Positions 11,802 to 23,571 are shown, counted from the first letter of the stretch. The stretch: DNA of 64,000 bases from Pontederia crassipes (GCA_030549335.1 CM060194.1:59114547-59178546), one strand, 5' to 3'. Program-made: numbers and translations. Notes: a model not told the origin generated them from the sequence alone.

Positions 11802-12727
11802 GCACATCATGTGTCATAGTTGGTGGTGGATGAGGAGTTGTTTTAGTAGTACTTTTAAGTGGAGACAATTTATGACTTAAGATTGAAGAATACAAGATTA
11901 TGAATTTTCTTTGTTAGTCTCTAAAGAACGTTGGTGGAAGAAATTTTAAATGGAAGACAATTTCAAATACTTTAAAGATTGATGGATAACAAGATCAAAT
12001 TGGTTAGATTCTTATATTAAAGTTTGTGGGATTTAGCCGATGAAGAGATTATTCGGTGGTGGGTAGATCATATTTTTAGTTTAGAGTAAAGTAGATTTTT
12101 TATAACATTGTTGTATCTAGAGTTTCATTGGTCTTAATTTTTGTCAACAAAAAAAAGGAGAGGAAATGTGATTGTGTTAGGAAAATTCCTTAAAATGAAT
12201 TTTGGTGGAAGTGAAAGATAAGTCTCATATTTGGAGTTTTGTATTGTCATTGTAAATTTGAAGATGTCGGTGCTATAGATGGTAGTCAATTGAGTTTTAA
12301 GAATGTTAAAATTTGTGGAGGTCAAAGTCCATATGGCAAACTCTGATTTGTAATTGCAACCAATCTTTCTTAAAAAGCTTGACCAATTGTGGTAGATAAA
12401 ATTTTAAAAAAATTAATGAAAATAAATTTTATTTCGAATTTTATGACGATTTGATCAAAATTTGATGGGATAAAATTTTAGCTTGAATTCAAATTCGAAT
12501 TAAATTTTACTTTTTTTTAAGAACAAAGGGGTGCTATTTTAAAATTTAAATACAATCATCATAATAGTAATAAGTAGTATAAAAAATATAATAAATTATT
12601 GATTCCTTTAGATGGGGATTAGAGAGTAAGGCAAGTGATGTATATATAGATATTTATATAAATAAATTCTCGTCTAGTTAACCTCTAGCAATTTTGAGAA
12701 CGAAATTATTTTTATGGATGTTGTAAT
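11802..12727. other. AT-rich intergenic DNA, no gene seen
   Basis: No coding or RNA gene supported. The short minus-strand frame at 12134-12325 has no family motif. Confidence 0.5.
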
Positions 12728-15542
12728 TGTAACGTCCTAGTTTAAAAAAAAGGTGTCAATAATTTAAAATGAGGGGCGTTATGGTCATTTGGCAAAAAAA
12801 TGAAATGAAATGAAAAAAATAGATAAATACGTGGAAAGGAGGAGAGAGAAAACCCATCTCCTCCCTTCCACACAAGAGCCCCCAAGCGCTATAGTGCGTG
12901 ACGGAGAGAGAAAAAAAATCAGCAACAGTCGCGTCACCTTCCGGCCGCCCGATCTCTTTCGTCCGGCCACTATTTCTCGCATAAGAGGTACCGATGGAAA
13001 GAGGACAACGAGACGAATATTTTGACATGATATGAGATGATCGGTCCACTATGCGTGACGCAGTGAGGGAAAAATGTGAGGAAGATGAAAAATCTGCCGA
13101 CGACGATTCCGGCTCCGATTCGCACTGATCCTTCTCCTGGTGAGTTGTACATCATGCTCGGGTAATTAGAATCATTTTGAGGGGTTTTAATTATGTCTTT
13201 GTCCAAATCACATAGGAGGTCGAGATATGGAGCTTTTTGGCGAACTTTTCCGGCGAACCGACGATGAACTTTAGTCAAGTTCACCACAACGTTCTGGTAG
13301 GTGTACACACAAGCGAAAGACGTATTGGGTTGCTGTCCATAAAAAATATTTAATCACAAATTATTTGTAGGTTCATCGATTTCGGTTTCGATCATCGGGC
13401 GATATTTTCGACGACTCGTCCTCAATGTGTATTGGTAAGCGATTGAAAATGTACAATAAATTTGATTTTGAATATGAAACTGATTTGTTTTTAATTAATT
13501 TTATTATGCTACTAATGAAGAAGGCAACGTTCGACGGGTGTGATTCCAATTTAGAGAGCGGATGATTTCATTATTATGGTAAGGATGATTGGTGGCCGAA
13601 ACTATTTATAAGATTTAATTTCATACTTGATAAGAATTGGTTATAGGGTCTAATTCGAATTATTATATGCTTAATTGGACATGATAGGTGGTTGTCCGAT
13701 GAACTTTGAGTAGGGTGCTATTAGTTGGCAATTTCTTTTCCCCTATCGGTAAGCATGCTAAAAATTTATAATGATGATTGATTTATGAAAAATAGTTTAT
13801 ATGATAATTGTAGTTCATTAATTATGAACTTAGGTAAGAAAATTATAAATTATAAATCTAGGTACCAAGATGTCGTTAGAAATGATTATTATGAAGTTAT
13901 TAATGAACTAAAAGATAAATAATACTTAGAAGTGATAAATGTCTTAAATGATAAGTTTATATTTCTAGATAAGGTTTAAATGAATGTAATAGGCATTTCT
14001 CTTCTTTGAGCGGATTCGGACGGAACGTAGTTGAAACTTGAGGAATCCAAGGTGAGGAAACTTACCTCAAATGATATAAATTACTTAACTCTTCGGAATA
14101 GTAACATTGTCCCATCCGATGTGGGGCGAATTTTTGAGATCGTTTTCTTCATGCATAATCATACTTATTTGTGTGCTTCATATGTGTGTCATCATATGAA
14201 TTGTGATGTTTAATTATGAATTTTGGAAGCTTAACAATTTTGATAAAAGTTTCTATTATTTTCCTGAATAAAATATTTAGTTTTGAAATGAAATATTTTG
14301 ACGTGATGAGTTCAAGCTCCAAATCTTCACATCGAATATGCATTCATGCATCATATGCACTTCATGTAAAAACCCGCATAAGACGGAATATTTTCACCTC
14401 GGAGGATTGGCCAACTCCAGGTAGACCGATTGGGGTTCGGTTTGCTCTGTGTCGATATAGTGACACGTGGAGCAGGTTCAACACCCTGTGTCAATATAGT
14501 GACACAAATGGTGGAATTAGAACAACCATCCTGTGGCGATATAGTGATATGAGGGATGGAATGCAAAATAAAAAATAACAAGCTCTATGTCAATGGGATA
14601 CGAGGAGCGGTTCAACGTCCTGTGTCAATGGGATACGAGGGACGGAATTTGAACAACTATCCTGTGTCAATGGGATATGAGGGGTGTGATTGAGTACTTC
14701 ATTGAGGAGATCGGATATCCATATTTGATGATGATTCCCCAACTTATATATTATATATGTATGATTTCATCATGCATGTGCATACATGACATTCATTTTG
14801 CATAATCATTACATGAATGAGTTCCTTTTGAAGAAGTGTGGATTTTAAATATTTTCTGAAAATTGATTTTCGCGATGATTTTCATACTTGAGATAGTCGT
14901 TTTAACTCAAGCTTAATCTATGCTCATCCTTTCTCTTTTAATGCTTACATGAAAGAAATATATATCCTGCATGTTTGTTTGAAAATGAGTATTGATTCAA
15001 AAGGGATTGTGTGTGAGATTCCACGAAGAACAAATCTGATAATGTTGTTCTTATGATACTTATCATTCTTTTAAACTGACTATTATGATTTTATTTATCT
15101 TGACATCATGGGTTGTGGATCATGATTTATTGTGGATATAAATTGATTGATGTGAGTTGAGGCTCCACAGTTTATGGATGAGATGATATGGGCAAGTCCC
15201 TATCATGAAATTGGATAAGGGCTTGATCCTTAATGAATTTTGGCAAGCATTCGATATATTGTATTAGTGTAATAGTTTTGAGACAAAACTTTTTGAACTT
15301 GAGTCCCATATTCTTTGATAATTATAAATTACAGCACATTAAATTTTATAAATTGCCTGTGAAGTGAAGAATTATGGATAAAAGTTATATTTGACGTATG
15401 AATGAATTTACGCATACGTTATGTCAAAATTTTTGAAAATTTCTAATGTTAGTTAATTTTTGAAATATTGATTTTCCTTAAATGTTCGAATTAAAATTTA
15501 AACGAATGATTTTTCGACCTCACCCCTTATAATGTCAAAACA
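12728..15542 (+). mobile_element. Possible long gypsy-type LTR or LTR-like block
   Basis: It begins TGTAACGTCCTAG and ends ...AATGTCAAAACA, the TG...CA ends expected of an LTR. The early part has a GAGAGAGA-rich leader-like stretch (12830-12920), as in long plant gypsy LTRs, and it contains a tandem array at 14444-14690. No primer site or direct target duplication was recognised, so this remains tentative. It abuts an aspartic protease relic at 15557, which suggests insertion or recombination within a third gene copy. Confidence 0.4.
14444..14690. repeat. Degenerate tandem array, six units of 40-50 bp
   Basis: Six copies of a core CTGTGTCAATGGGATACGAG or its variant (GATATAGTGACAC in the first units) occur near 14444, 14484, 14530, 14582, 14619 and 14661, each followed by a GG-ATTTGAAC/GGTTCAAC-type spacer. 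The unit changes from the ATATAGTGACAC form to the ATGGGATACGAGG form along the array. Confidence 0.75.
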
Positions 15543-15556
15543 AGTGGAAGGACTGA

Positions 15557-15643
15557 AATTACCTGCAGCAGAACATACATATACTCTACGATCTTGACAA
15601 CAGAGCGCTCTCCTTCGTGCCTGCACAATGCGACCAGCTTTGA
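15557..15643 (+). pseudogene. Aspartic protease C-terminal relic (third family copy)
   Basis: The plus strand reads NYLQQNIHILYDLDNRALSF then VPAQCDQL and a TGA stop at 15641-15643. Apart from E-to-Q and M-to-A changes this matches the last 28 residues of the intact aspartic protease at 46726-47997. Homology begins abruptly at about 15557, directly after the LTR-like block, and the codon just upstream is already unrelated. No other part of the gene was found on the far side of that block. It is therefore a truncated relic, in the opposite orientation to the other two copies, with an unrelated 3' flank. Confidence 0.85.
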
Positions 15644-15666
15644 TGTGCGTGTCTACTACATAAATG

Positions 15667-15755
15667 AAATAACACAGTATGTTTATGAATGTGTGTGAAA
15701 ATGTGGCGCTTGTTTGGGCCTCATTCGATCGCTAAATAAAATAACACAGTATGTT
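15667..15755. repeat. 17-bp direct repeat downstream of the protease relic
   Basis: AAATAACACAGTATGTT occurs at 15667-15683 and again at 15739-15755, each preceded by an AAATGA/AAATAA-type sequence. It is a short local duplication in the 3' flank. Confidence 0.8.
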
Positions 15756-16808
15756 ATGTGTACGTAAAGCATGATTATGGCTTTATATGGCCTATTGAAA
15801 TAATGTTTACATATATACTTTTCACACGTAATTGGTCAGTACTTCAAAAGACTCCTCATTGGCAAGCCGCCAACGTCCGACGTAATCATAAGATAGATAC
15901 TTCACTGGCCGCTCATGATTCGATGACGGCCGAATCACAGCTCTATATAGGGAAAAGTGGACCGAGATCACCGGCGATGACAAGAGCTCTATATAGCGAT
16001 CACGTTTGAAAGCTAGATCGTAAAAGGAATCACTTCAGAATCGAATAAAAAATTATTAACTTTTATTAATTGTTAATTAAGAGACATGCAAGGAGCTCAT
16101 GAACGATGAAAATCAGTGGATGAAATCGACAACGAAGAGAATATTAGTACAAGAAAATGAACGGAAATTTTCCAAATGTAATCGTCGATCTTTCTACTAG
16201 AAAAAGAAGGGTTCAAGGTTTTTTATTTCCTTCATTAGGAAGGAAGATCATTGACATAGTACAAAACTTAGAAATGAACCATCCACGTAAGATTTGATCT
16301 TTTGGTCTTGAAAGAATTCAAAGCCTCAACCTCTTAATGTAACAATTCACTTTAGCTAACCATTATATATATTGGTTGATGCGGTGATAGATAGTAATCT
16401 TTTGGAGACTCTCCTGTTGTTACTTCAATTCTAAAAATATTACATCAGCTTTCTAATATAAATAAATAGAAATAGATGAAAAGTTTTTCAAATGATCTAT
16501 TTCTACAAAATTTCTCGCCTGATTCTACTTTGGCCTGTTGGCAGGGCTAACGATTTATTATCGGATATTTTTCTAATTAATACGTACATGAATCCTTTTT
16601 AAAGAAATTAATTAATACATAACAATTAGCTGTTTGACCATAGTGTAGAATTGTCTGATTAATAAATTTAAATATTTGATGAATATAGCGTTTTAAAATG
16701 AGCATATAATGACAATCTATATCATGCATTAGAGATCAATTTTCGTTACAAGATAATAACTAATTTATTCATAAGTTTTTCCAAGAAAAAAGTATATCAT
16801 TTAATTTG
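15756..16808. other. Intergenic DNA, no gene seen
   Basis: AT-rich with no supported gene. The plus-strand frame at 15758-16009 has no family motif. Confidence 0.5.
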
Positions 16809-17693
16809 GGATTTAATGGGGTGCTACCCACTTAAATGGATAGCACCCTGCTACCTATATCCACAATCATCATAGGCAAGATCAGCGGCAGATGAAAAAT
16901 GCGCAGTTTACTGTAGCAAATCATTCGATTCAACACGATTCACAGGCCAGTTTAGCGATCTCTCTCGGCTCTCGCGGTTTACATTTTCGTGCCATCGTCT
17001 CCCTCTGTGCAAGCGAGGGCTCGCCTCATTGATCATCCTCTGGCGATCGAGCGATGAGCAGGCGAGCAAACAAGTGATCACGATGACAACTGTGAGCAGG
17101 GGATTCGACTGCAAGGGACGAGGGCTTCAAATGAGGGGGCGAGGGATTCGGACGAGGGGACGATGACGTCGACGGAGTGGCGACAATGGCTTCGACGATG
17201 AGGGCTTAGATGAAGATGGTGGGGGCTTCGGCGGTGAGCGACGAGGTCTTCAACTTGGGGATGAACAAGAAGCTGAACTGGCATCAATGGCCTCCTCGTC
17301 CGTGACCTACTCCTCATTTTTTATGTCGCCGGTGCCAAAATCAAGCCATCGATCCATGACGAAAAGCTGAGGGTGGACCTACGGGGTGGGGGCGTGGGGC
17401 GATGGGGCTTCGGCAGCGAATCGATGAGGCTTCGACGGTGAGAGCTTTAGTGGTGACGCGACGATGGCTTCGGCAGTGATGTCTTCAAAGGAGGCGACGA
17501 GGACTGGCGGCGAGGGCTGTGACAAGGGCTCCAACGCGCGAGGACACAAAGAGACAAGGGAGGCATGAACCGGCACACTGAATCATGCGGTTTGCTACAG
17601 TGAACCACGTGACTTTGCATCTACCATTGACGTCGCATCTAACTAGGTAGTAGGGTGCTACCAATTTAAGTGGGTAGCACATCCATTAAATCC
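16809..17693. mobile_element. MULE-like non-autonomous element with long TIRs
   Basis: Terminal inverted repeats begin GGATTTAATGG and share TGCTACCCACTTAAAT, TAGCACCCT and, further in, a GTTTACTGTAGCAAA/GTTCACTGTAGCAAA block. The arms are about 130-145 bp each (16809-16955 and about 17560-17693). Flanking 9-mers TTTAATTTG and TTTTATTTA match at 7 of 9 positions, fitting a worn 9-bp Mutator-type duplication. The 600-bp GC-rich core is made of GGCTTCGACGGTGAGG-like degenerate repeats and has no recognisable protein. There is no transposase, so it depends on one elsewhere. Confidence 0.75.
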
Positions 17694-17865
17694 TTTTATT
17701 TAAGACAAAAATAAGTATCACTTTATCACAAAAAATCAAATCATTTCCTTTCACAAATATTTAAATATCGTGTAATTTGGTACAATTAAGAGTCAAATAG
17801 TTTACTTGAATTAGAAATTAAAAAATTTGATTAGCCTTAGATAATACTGAAAACAATATACAAAT

Positions 17866-17871
<6 letters not shown>
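17694..17871. other. AT-rich spacer
   Basis: No feature seen apart from the start of the TA run at its right end. Confidence 0.5.

Positions 17872-17907
<36 letters not shown>
17872..17907. repeat. (TA)n microsatellite at the left edge of a TIR element
   Basis: A TA run of about 36 bp directly precedes the inverted repeat at 17909. A matching shorter TA run (23811-23820) follows the right end, which suggests insertion into a TA tract. Confidence 0.85.
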
Positions 17908-17912
<5 letters not shown>

Positions 17913-18189
17913 GGGTAAAATGGGCGTGTCACGCGTCTCCGGCTTCACACACTATCACGCGCGTATCCTGCGCGTCAAATGCAGACCCGACATCTGGCTT
18001 GATCACGGAAGCATCACACCATCCATATTCGATCATGTGTCTTTGGTTCGTCTTACGAGAAATGGGGCATCATCTCTCTCTCCCCTACCATGGCAATCCC
18101 CGATGAGTGAGATCAACGTTGCTGCTGCGAGGCGACACTCCGGCGATGAGATCATTCGTCCAATGTTGCATCAACAACGCGTGCATGTT

Positions 18190-18502
18190 CAACAATGTTT
18201 CCTCTCTGCGTGTTCGTTCCTCTTCTCTCTCTCCTCCCTCTCTCTTTGCACGTTCATTCCCCCTCTCTCTCCCTTCCTCCCTCCCCCTCCCCCTCTTTCT
18301 CTGCATAGTGGCCAAAATATTTTCCCTTTCTCTCTATCTCCCTTTTCGATGCAGCCAAAATGTTTACCCTTTCTCTCTCCTTGGGTACTCTCTCTCCCTC
18401 CCCTCTCTCTACCTCCTCTTTCTCTCCCTTCATCCCTCTCTCTTTCTCTCTGTGTGTTCCACAGTCTCTCTCTCCCTTCCTCCCTCTCTCTCTGTGCATT
18501 CC
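18190..18502 (+). repeat. Pyrimidine-rich (CT) tract, about 310 bp
   Basis: Almost uninterrupted C/T on the plus strand, with CTCTCTC and CCCTCC blocks and a few GTG or GCA interruptions. Three overlapping open frames here, and their purine-rich mirrors on the minus strand, are low-complexity artefacts. Confidence 0.85.
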
Positions 18503-18543
18503 ATGGCAGCCAATGAGATCGATGATCCTTGGTGATGAGTTCC

Positions 18544-19135
18544 TGATTATTAGCTGATCACAATAGGTTTTTATCTCATTTTCTATTCAATTCACCCATA
18601 TCGAGTCCTCATTTTGCCTAACTTTTGGTCATTTATGCTTGGAATGCAATGGATTATGATAACAAACTGATCATTCTCATTTTATACTTAATTCCATGTA
18701 CGTAGAGGTTCTGAGTTGCTAAAATCCATAAAAATAATAATTCTATGCCAAGTTATCATTCTAATGTGCAAAGTTATCATTTTTCTAATTGAGCTGATTT
18801 CTAGTGATTATCTTGCCCTAAATCTCTTGCCATCATGAATTAATCATATTTGGATGATCATATTTCAACTTGTGCAAAGTTATCATTCTATTTCACAAAT
18901 TATCATTTTTTGTGTCATCGTTTTTAGGATAAAATTGTCATTTCGATATGCAAGGCTATCATTTCTGCATAAAAGCATTAGGCAATCATTAAATTATTGT
19001 CCTAACTCCTTGCTGCTCTGATTTGATCACATTTGAATAATCACAACTAAATTTATGACAAGTTATCATTTTATGACACCAAGTTATCATTTTATGGCAC
19101 CAAAGTTATCATTACACTCCTCAATTTCACTAGCA
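18544..19135 (+). repeat. 5' LTR of the Athila/Tat-like element
   Basis: 592 bp starting TGATTATTAGCTGATCAC and ending CAATTTCACTAGCA. It aligns along its whole length with 22956-23571. Both LTRs carry many AAGTTATCATTTT motifs. Confidence 0.9.
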
Positions 19136-19319
19136 AGTTTTTTGCACTGCCAGGGATTTGAGGCCAATTAGATTAACTTAGATAGTTTATATTAGTTTTA
19201 GACTAGTTATCAGTCCATTTATTAACTTAGTTTTCAGTTTTCACAAGTTATCATTTTCAATTTTGAATTTTTGTCTAGTTTTCTTTCTTTTCTTAAATTG
19301 ATACTTTTGATTTCAATTT

Positions 19320-21160
19320 ATGCAGGATTTGGAGCTTCAAGGAGACTTCCACCTATCTGATCCTGAACCTGAAAGAAAGAAGATTCAATGGAGAAGGAGA
19401 TTGCAAAGAGAAGAGGCTAGGGGAAGAATTTTTTTTGAGGAGGAGGCTACCAATCAAAACATGGCTGCTCCTAGGACACTTAGGGATTGTCATTCACCCA
19501 GCAATATCAGAAATCAACCTGTGGATGGAGCCATAGCACTTGCGGCAAATTTTGAAGTGAATCCAGCATTGGTCACTATGATAAGGCAACATCAATTTGC
19601 TGGATTGGGGACTGAAGACCCAGCCATACACATTGACAACTTCATGAAGATATGTACCATTGTCCACTTCAACAATACTCCCATAAATGCTGTCTACATG
19701 AGGCTATTTCCTTTTTCACTCAATGACAAGGCCAAGACTTGGTACAAGACTCTCAAACCTGAAGAGATTGCCACTTGAGAGTCCATAGTTCAATTGGTTC
19801 TAGCTGAATTCTTTCCACCTAGCAAAATTGATAACTATAGGGACCAGATTGTCAGGTTTTACCAATTGGACCAGGAGAAAATATGTGATGCATGGCAAAA
19901 ACTCCAAAGCTTGTTGAGGGCATGTCCACACCATGGGTTTGAAAAATGACAATTGGTTAACTATTTTCATAAGAGACTAAACTACTCTAGCAAGGTTGTA
20001 TTAGATACTACTGCAGGAGGGATCTTTGCATTAAAAAACATTGATGAAGCCTACCAATTGATAGATGTCAAGAATCACCACTTCCACACTAATGATAGGA
20101 CAAGAAGGTCATCAAGTGATAATCAAGTCAACAACATTGCTATCTAGATTGAAGAAGTGTTGCACAAGGCCTTGGAGAAGCTAAATTTAACACCTAATAT
20201 CAACAAAGTTTTCAACCCTGAAACTAGGTGTGATGTATGTGGAAATCAAGGCCATGCCACTGAGAGTTGTAATTTGATAATGCAGCAATATGAACAGTCC
20301 ATTGATCAAGTGAATGTTGTGAGAAATTTTGGAATGAAGCCCATGCTGAGTATTATACACCTGAAAATAGGAATCACCCCTACTTGTCCTATGAGGCCAA
20401 TCATTACCAAGCCCCACCTATGCAGAATTCAAATTGGCAACTCAAAATTTTGCCAAGGACTCATCCACCTTCATATCAGCCTCCACAAGTTCAAATGCAG
20501 AGACCTCCTTATGAGCCACAAGTCCAAGCCACCCAATTGTAAAAAATGGAGGAGTTGTTGCAACAAATTCTGAAGAAGCAAGAAAAGCAGGAGGAGGCAA
20601 TGCAGAAATTGACTACTGAATATGAAATCTTGAGTGCCCATCAAATGATTCTTGAAAACCAATTTGCCCAATAAGCCAGCACCTCAACTAGGCCATCAAT
20701 GTTTTTCCCAGGGCAACCAGAAGTCAATCCTAAGGAACAAGTTCAAGTTTTCCAGCTCAAGAATGGAAAATTTTTTGAAGAACCGATGAAGAATGTGGAG
20801 GAAAATCCAACTAGAGAAAATCCAATTCCAAAAATTGTTGAAGCATCAGCTGAAGAATGTCAACATTATAGAATCAAAGATGTAGAAACATTAAAAGAGA
20901 AGAAGTGGCCTGAACTTGAAGCAAGCACTAATTCATTTGAAGTCATTCAAAGTTTCAAAGTCACACCCATGTCATTTTCCATTGCGCAAGAGGTTATGAC
21001 AGTAAAGCCACATGATGAAACTGAAATGGTCAAGAAGGATACAAAAATAGAAGAAATTTCTTTCCAAATAGAGGCTATAGCAGAATTTAAATTTGTAGAA
21101 GGAATGGAACATTCAATGAAGGAAGATCATTGTTTGTCTATTAAAAAATGAACCCAAGAG
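19320..21160 (+). pseudogene. Gag region of the Athila/Tat-like element, broken
   Basis: Retrotransposon gag: FAGLGTEDPAIHIDNFMKIC and LFPFSLNDKAKTWYKTL are the conserved capsid motifs of Athila/Tat-type gag (about 19600-19770), and FFPPSKI.NYRDQIVRF follows. A zinc knuckle CDVCGNQGHATESC lies near 20230-20270. A glutamine- and lysine-rich tail with a PNPKE-like motif follows (about 20550-21150). It is a fossil with several interruptions. Confidence 0.85.
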
Positions 21161-22955
21161 CTCAAAGATCTTCCAATAATGTTGCATTTTAATAGGTCAA
21201 TGAAGAAATGGCTGCTTAAACAAGATGGTAATCCAAGAGATTCATATGTCATACATGAGAAGTTTTGGAATGAGAAGTTAGTAGATTTCTAGTACAATGG
21301 AGGAGGGAATCAAACTGAAAAACACAGGTCAATCATTGGTAAACTAAGAGATCCATACTTGATTAGTGAAGTTGTCCACAGATTGAAATCTCTACTTGAT
21401 CACATCATAATATTTAAACCTCCTTGATATCAAGAGTTGTAACAATGTCTAGCCTAAGACACTAAAGTAGAGCGCTTCTTGGAAGGTAAGCCAAGTCATT
21501 TCATACCTAATTTTCTCTATTTTGCAGGAATAATTCGGAGAAGAATTAGAACCACTCTCACCCTTTCACTTAGGGAGTACTCTTACCCTCAATTTTAATT
21601 TTCACACTGAAATGCTGAATGATAACTGATAGTATCTACTAATCCATGCTTTATATATCATAATGATACTTGAATCATCACTCATATCAATTATCCAAAT
21701 CACTTGATGCCAAATTTTAGTGCATTTATCAATTTTCATATAAAATACCAACTTGTGCACTTTATTGATTCCAAAAATTTGATATTGCATATTTCATTAA
21801 TTCCCTTTTATTTTTCTCTACAGCATTGAAGGCAAACCAGAAATATGGACCACCCAAAGACTCTAATTGACATGAGAGGACAATTGCAAAAATCCAAAAA
21901 TTCAATACCCTCCCAATCCTCTCCCTTGCCTATCTTTTTCACACTGAGGACAATGCTGAGAATAAGCTTGAGAGAGGAAATCTGGTGCTTTTCTAAACTT
22001 TACACCATATTTTTAATCCATTTTAATGCTCATATCATTCATTATCACCATGTTATCATTGTTTTGATCAAGTTATCACTATTTTCACTCGATTATCATT
22101 AGTTTTGACAAGTTATCACTGGTTATCACTAATTTTCATTTTAACTCTAGAATGGGTGAAATTATTTAATATAATAGTTAGTACACTCCAATACCAAGTG
22201 GCCAATTTGGCCATTAGTCTTCTTGCTTTAATCAGCCTATCAATTCAGGTGCATTTGAATCAAAATTTCAGCTGAAATTTTTTTCATTTTGTGGGTAACA
22301 CTAGCTGACACCTATGGATTGTTTTGAAAGTATAAGATGTCTAGAAGGGAGTCAAGACTCTTGTTGCCATGTTAAATAGGAAAACTTGACTTTTTGGACC
22401 AAGGGATTTACTTGAGTTTGAACTATTGCTCACTTCATGAACATAAAAGAAAAAAAGGAAAATCAGAAAAAGGAAAAGTGAAAAGTTACATTTTACATTG
22501 TATGCATGCATCAATAAAGAGAGTGAAATTTCAAAAAGGAACTTCTCCTGAATAAAGCCAGGATTTTTATCCTGTAACCAACATGAATAAAAATTAGGTT
22601 CAAACCTGTTTATTGCATTTCCATGAATAAAAGTCAGGTGTTAAACCTGTTTAAGCAGTGAAAATCTATTCATGAAGGGATTTGTAGTTCAACCTTGTAG
22701 TAAAGTTGACAATTCCTGAAATTCAAACTTGTTATTGCTACTACTTTCTGCCATGACTTAAATTTGCTTTAGCCTCTGTGATTCCCTAGCTAAAAATTGA
22801 GTTTTTGGAAAGAATGAAGTGTTGGCAAAGTGGGAAACTCATTAGACTTAAATTAGCTAGTTTTTTATTCATTTGTGGACTGTTTAATTCAAGTTTGTTC
22901 TTAATTTCTGAATGTTTTGCTTGATGACAAGCAAAAGGCTAAGCTTGTGGGAGTT
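21161..22955 (+). other. Non-coding interior of the Athila/Tat-like element
   Basis: No pol domain seen. The segments GAGCGCTTCTTGGAAGGTAAGCC (about 21461-21490) and CACTGAGGACAATGCT (about 21940-21956) resemble the non-coding region between coding part and 3' LTR of Athila/Tat elements. The stretch 22440-22950 is A-rich with repeated TGAATAAA..CAGG motifs. Confidence 0.55.
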
Positions 22956-23571
22956 TGATCACTAGCTGATCACAATAGGTTTTTATCCCACTTTCTATTT
23001 AATTCACCCATATCGAGCCCTCATTTTGCCTAACTTTTGGCCATTTATGCTTGGAATGCAATGGATTGTGATAACCAGCTGATCATTCTCATTTTATACT
23101 TAATTCCATATTCATAGAGGTTCTGAGTTGCTAAAATTCATAAAAATAATAATTCTATGCCGAATTATCATTTTTTAGACAAGTTATCATTCCAATGTGC
23201 AAAGTTATCATTTTTCAAATTGAGCTGATTTCTAGTGATTATCTTGCCATAAATCCCTTGCTATCATGAATTAATCATATTTGGATGATCATATTTCAAT
23301 TTGTGCAAAGTTATCGTTCCATTTCACAAATTATCATTTTTTGTGTCAAGTTATCGTTTTTAGGGTAAAATTATTATTTTGATATGCAAGGCTAATATTT
23401 TTGCATAAAAGCATTAGGCAATCATTAAATTACTGTCATAACTCCTTGCTGCTCTGATTTGATCACATTTGGATAACCACGACTAAATTTATGATAAGTT
23501 ATCATTTTATGACATCAAGTTATCATTTTATGGCACCAAAATTATCATTATACTTCTCAATTTCACTAACA
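22956..23571 (+). repeat. 3' LTR of the Athila/Tat-like element
   Basis: 616 bp starting TGATCACTAGCTGATCAC and ending TTTCACTAACA. It differs from the 5' LTR by scattered substitutions and small indels, so the insertion is not recent. Confidence 0.9.

Larger units (their letters stand above)
18544..23571 (+). mobile_element. Gag-only Athila/Tat-like LTR retrotransposon, broken
   Basis: A complete LTR-to-LTR element of about 5.0 kb with GTTCC on both sides (18539-18543 and 23572-23576). The LTRs are 18544-19135 and 22956-23571. Just inside the 5' LTR, GCACTGCCAGGGATTTG (about 19144-19160) resembles the TGGCGCCGTTGCCGGGGA primer region of Athila/Tat gypsy elements. The purine tract AAGCTTGTGGGAGT precedes the 3' LTR. 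Only gag-like coding sequence is present. The rest (about 21200-22950) is non-coding and no RT, integrase or protease motif was found. It is broken, with several gag interruptions, and must have moved using another element's enzymes. Confidence 0.85.

Noticed and set aside
12756-13308. Overlapping frames of 97 and 112 residues on the minus strand
   Set aside because: They fall in the leader-like part of the LTR-like block and show no conserved motif.
14444-14690. CRISPR-like look of regularly spaced repeats
   Set aside because: The repeats are degenerate, spacers resemble one another and the genome is clearly a plant; an ordinary tandem array.
17911-18535. 201- and 142-residue frames and their minus-strand mirrors
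   Set aside because: Created by the CT-rich tract and the TIR; low complexity and no family motif.
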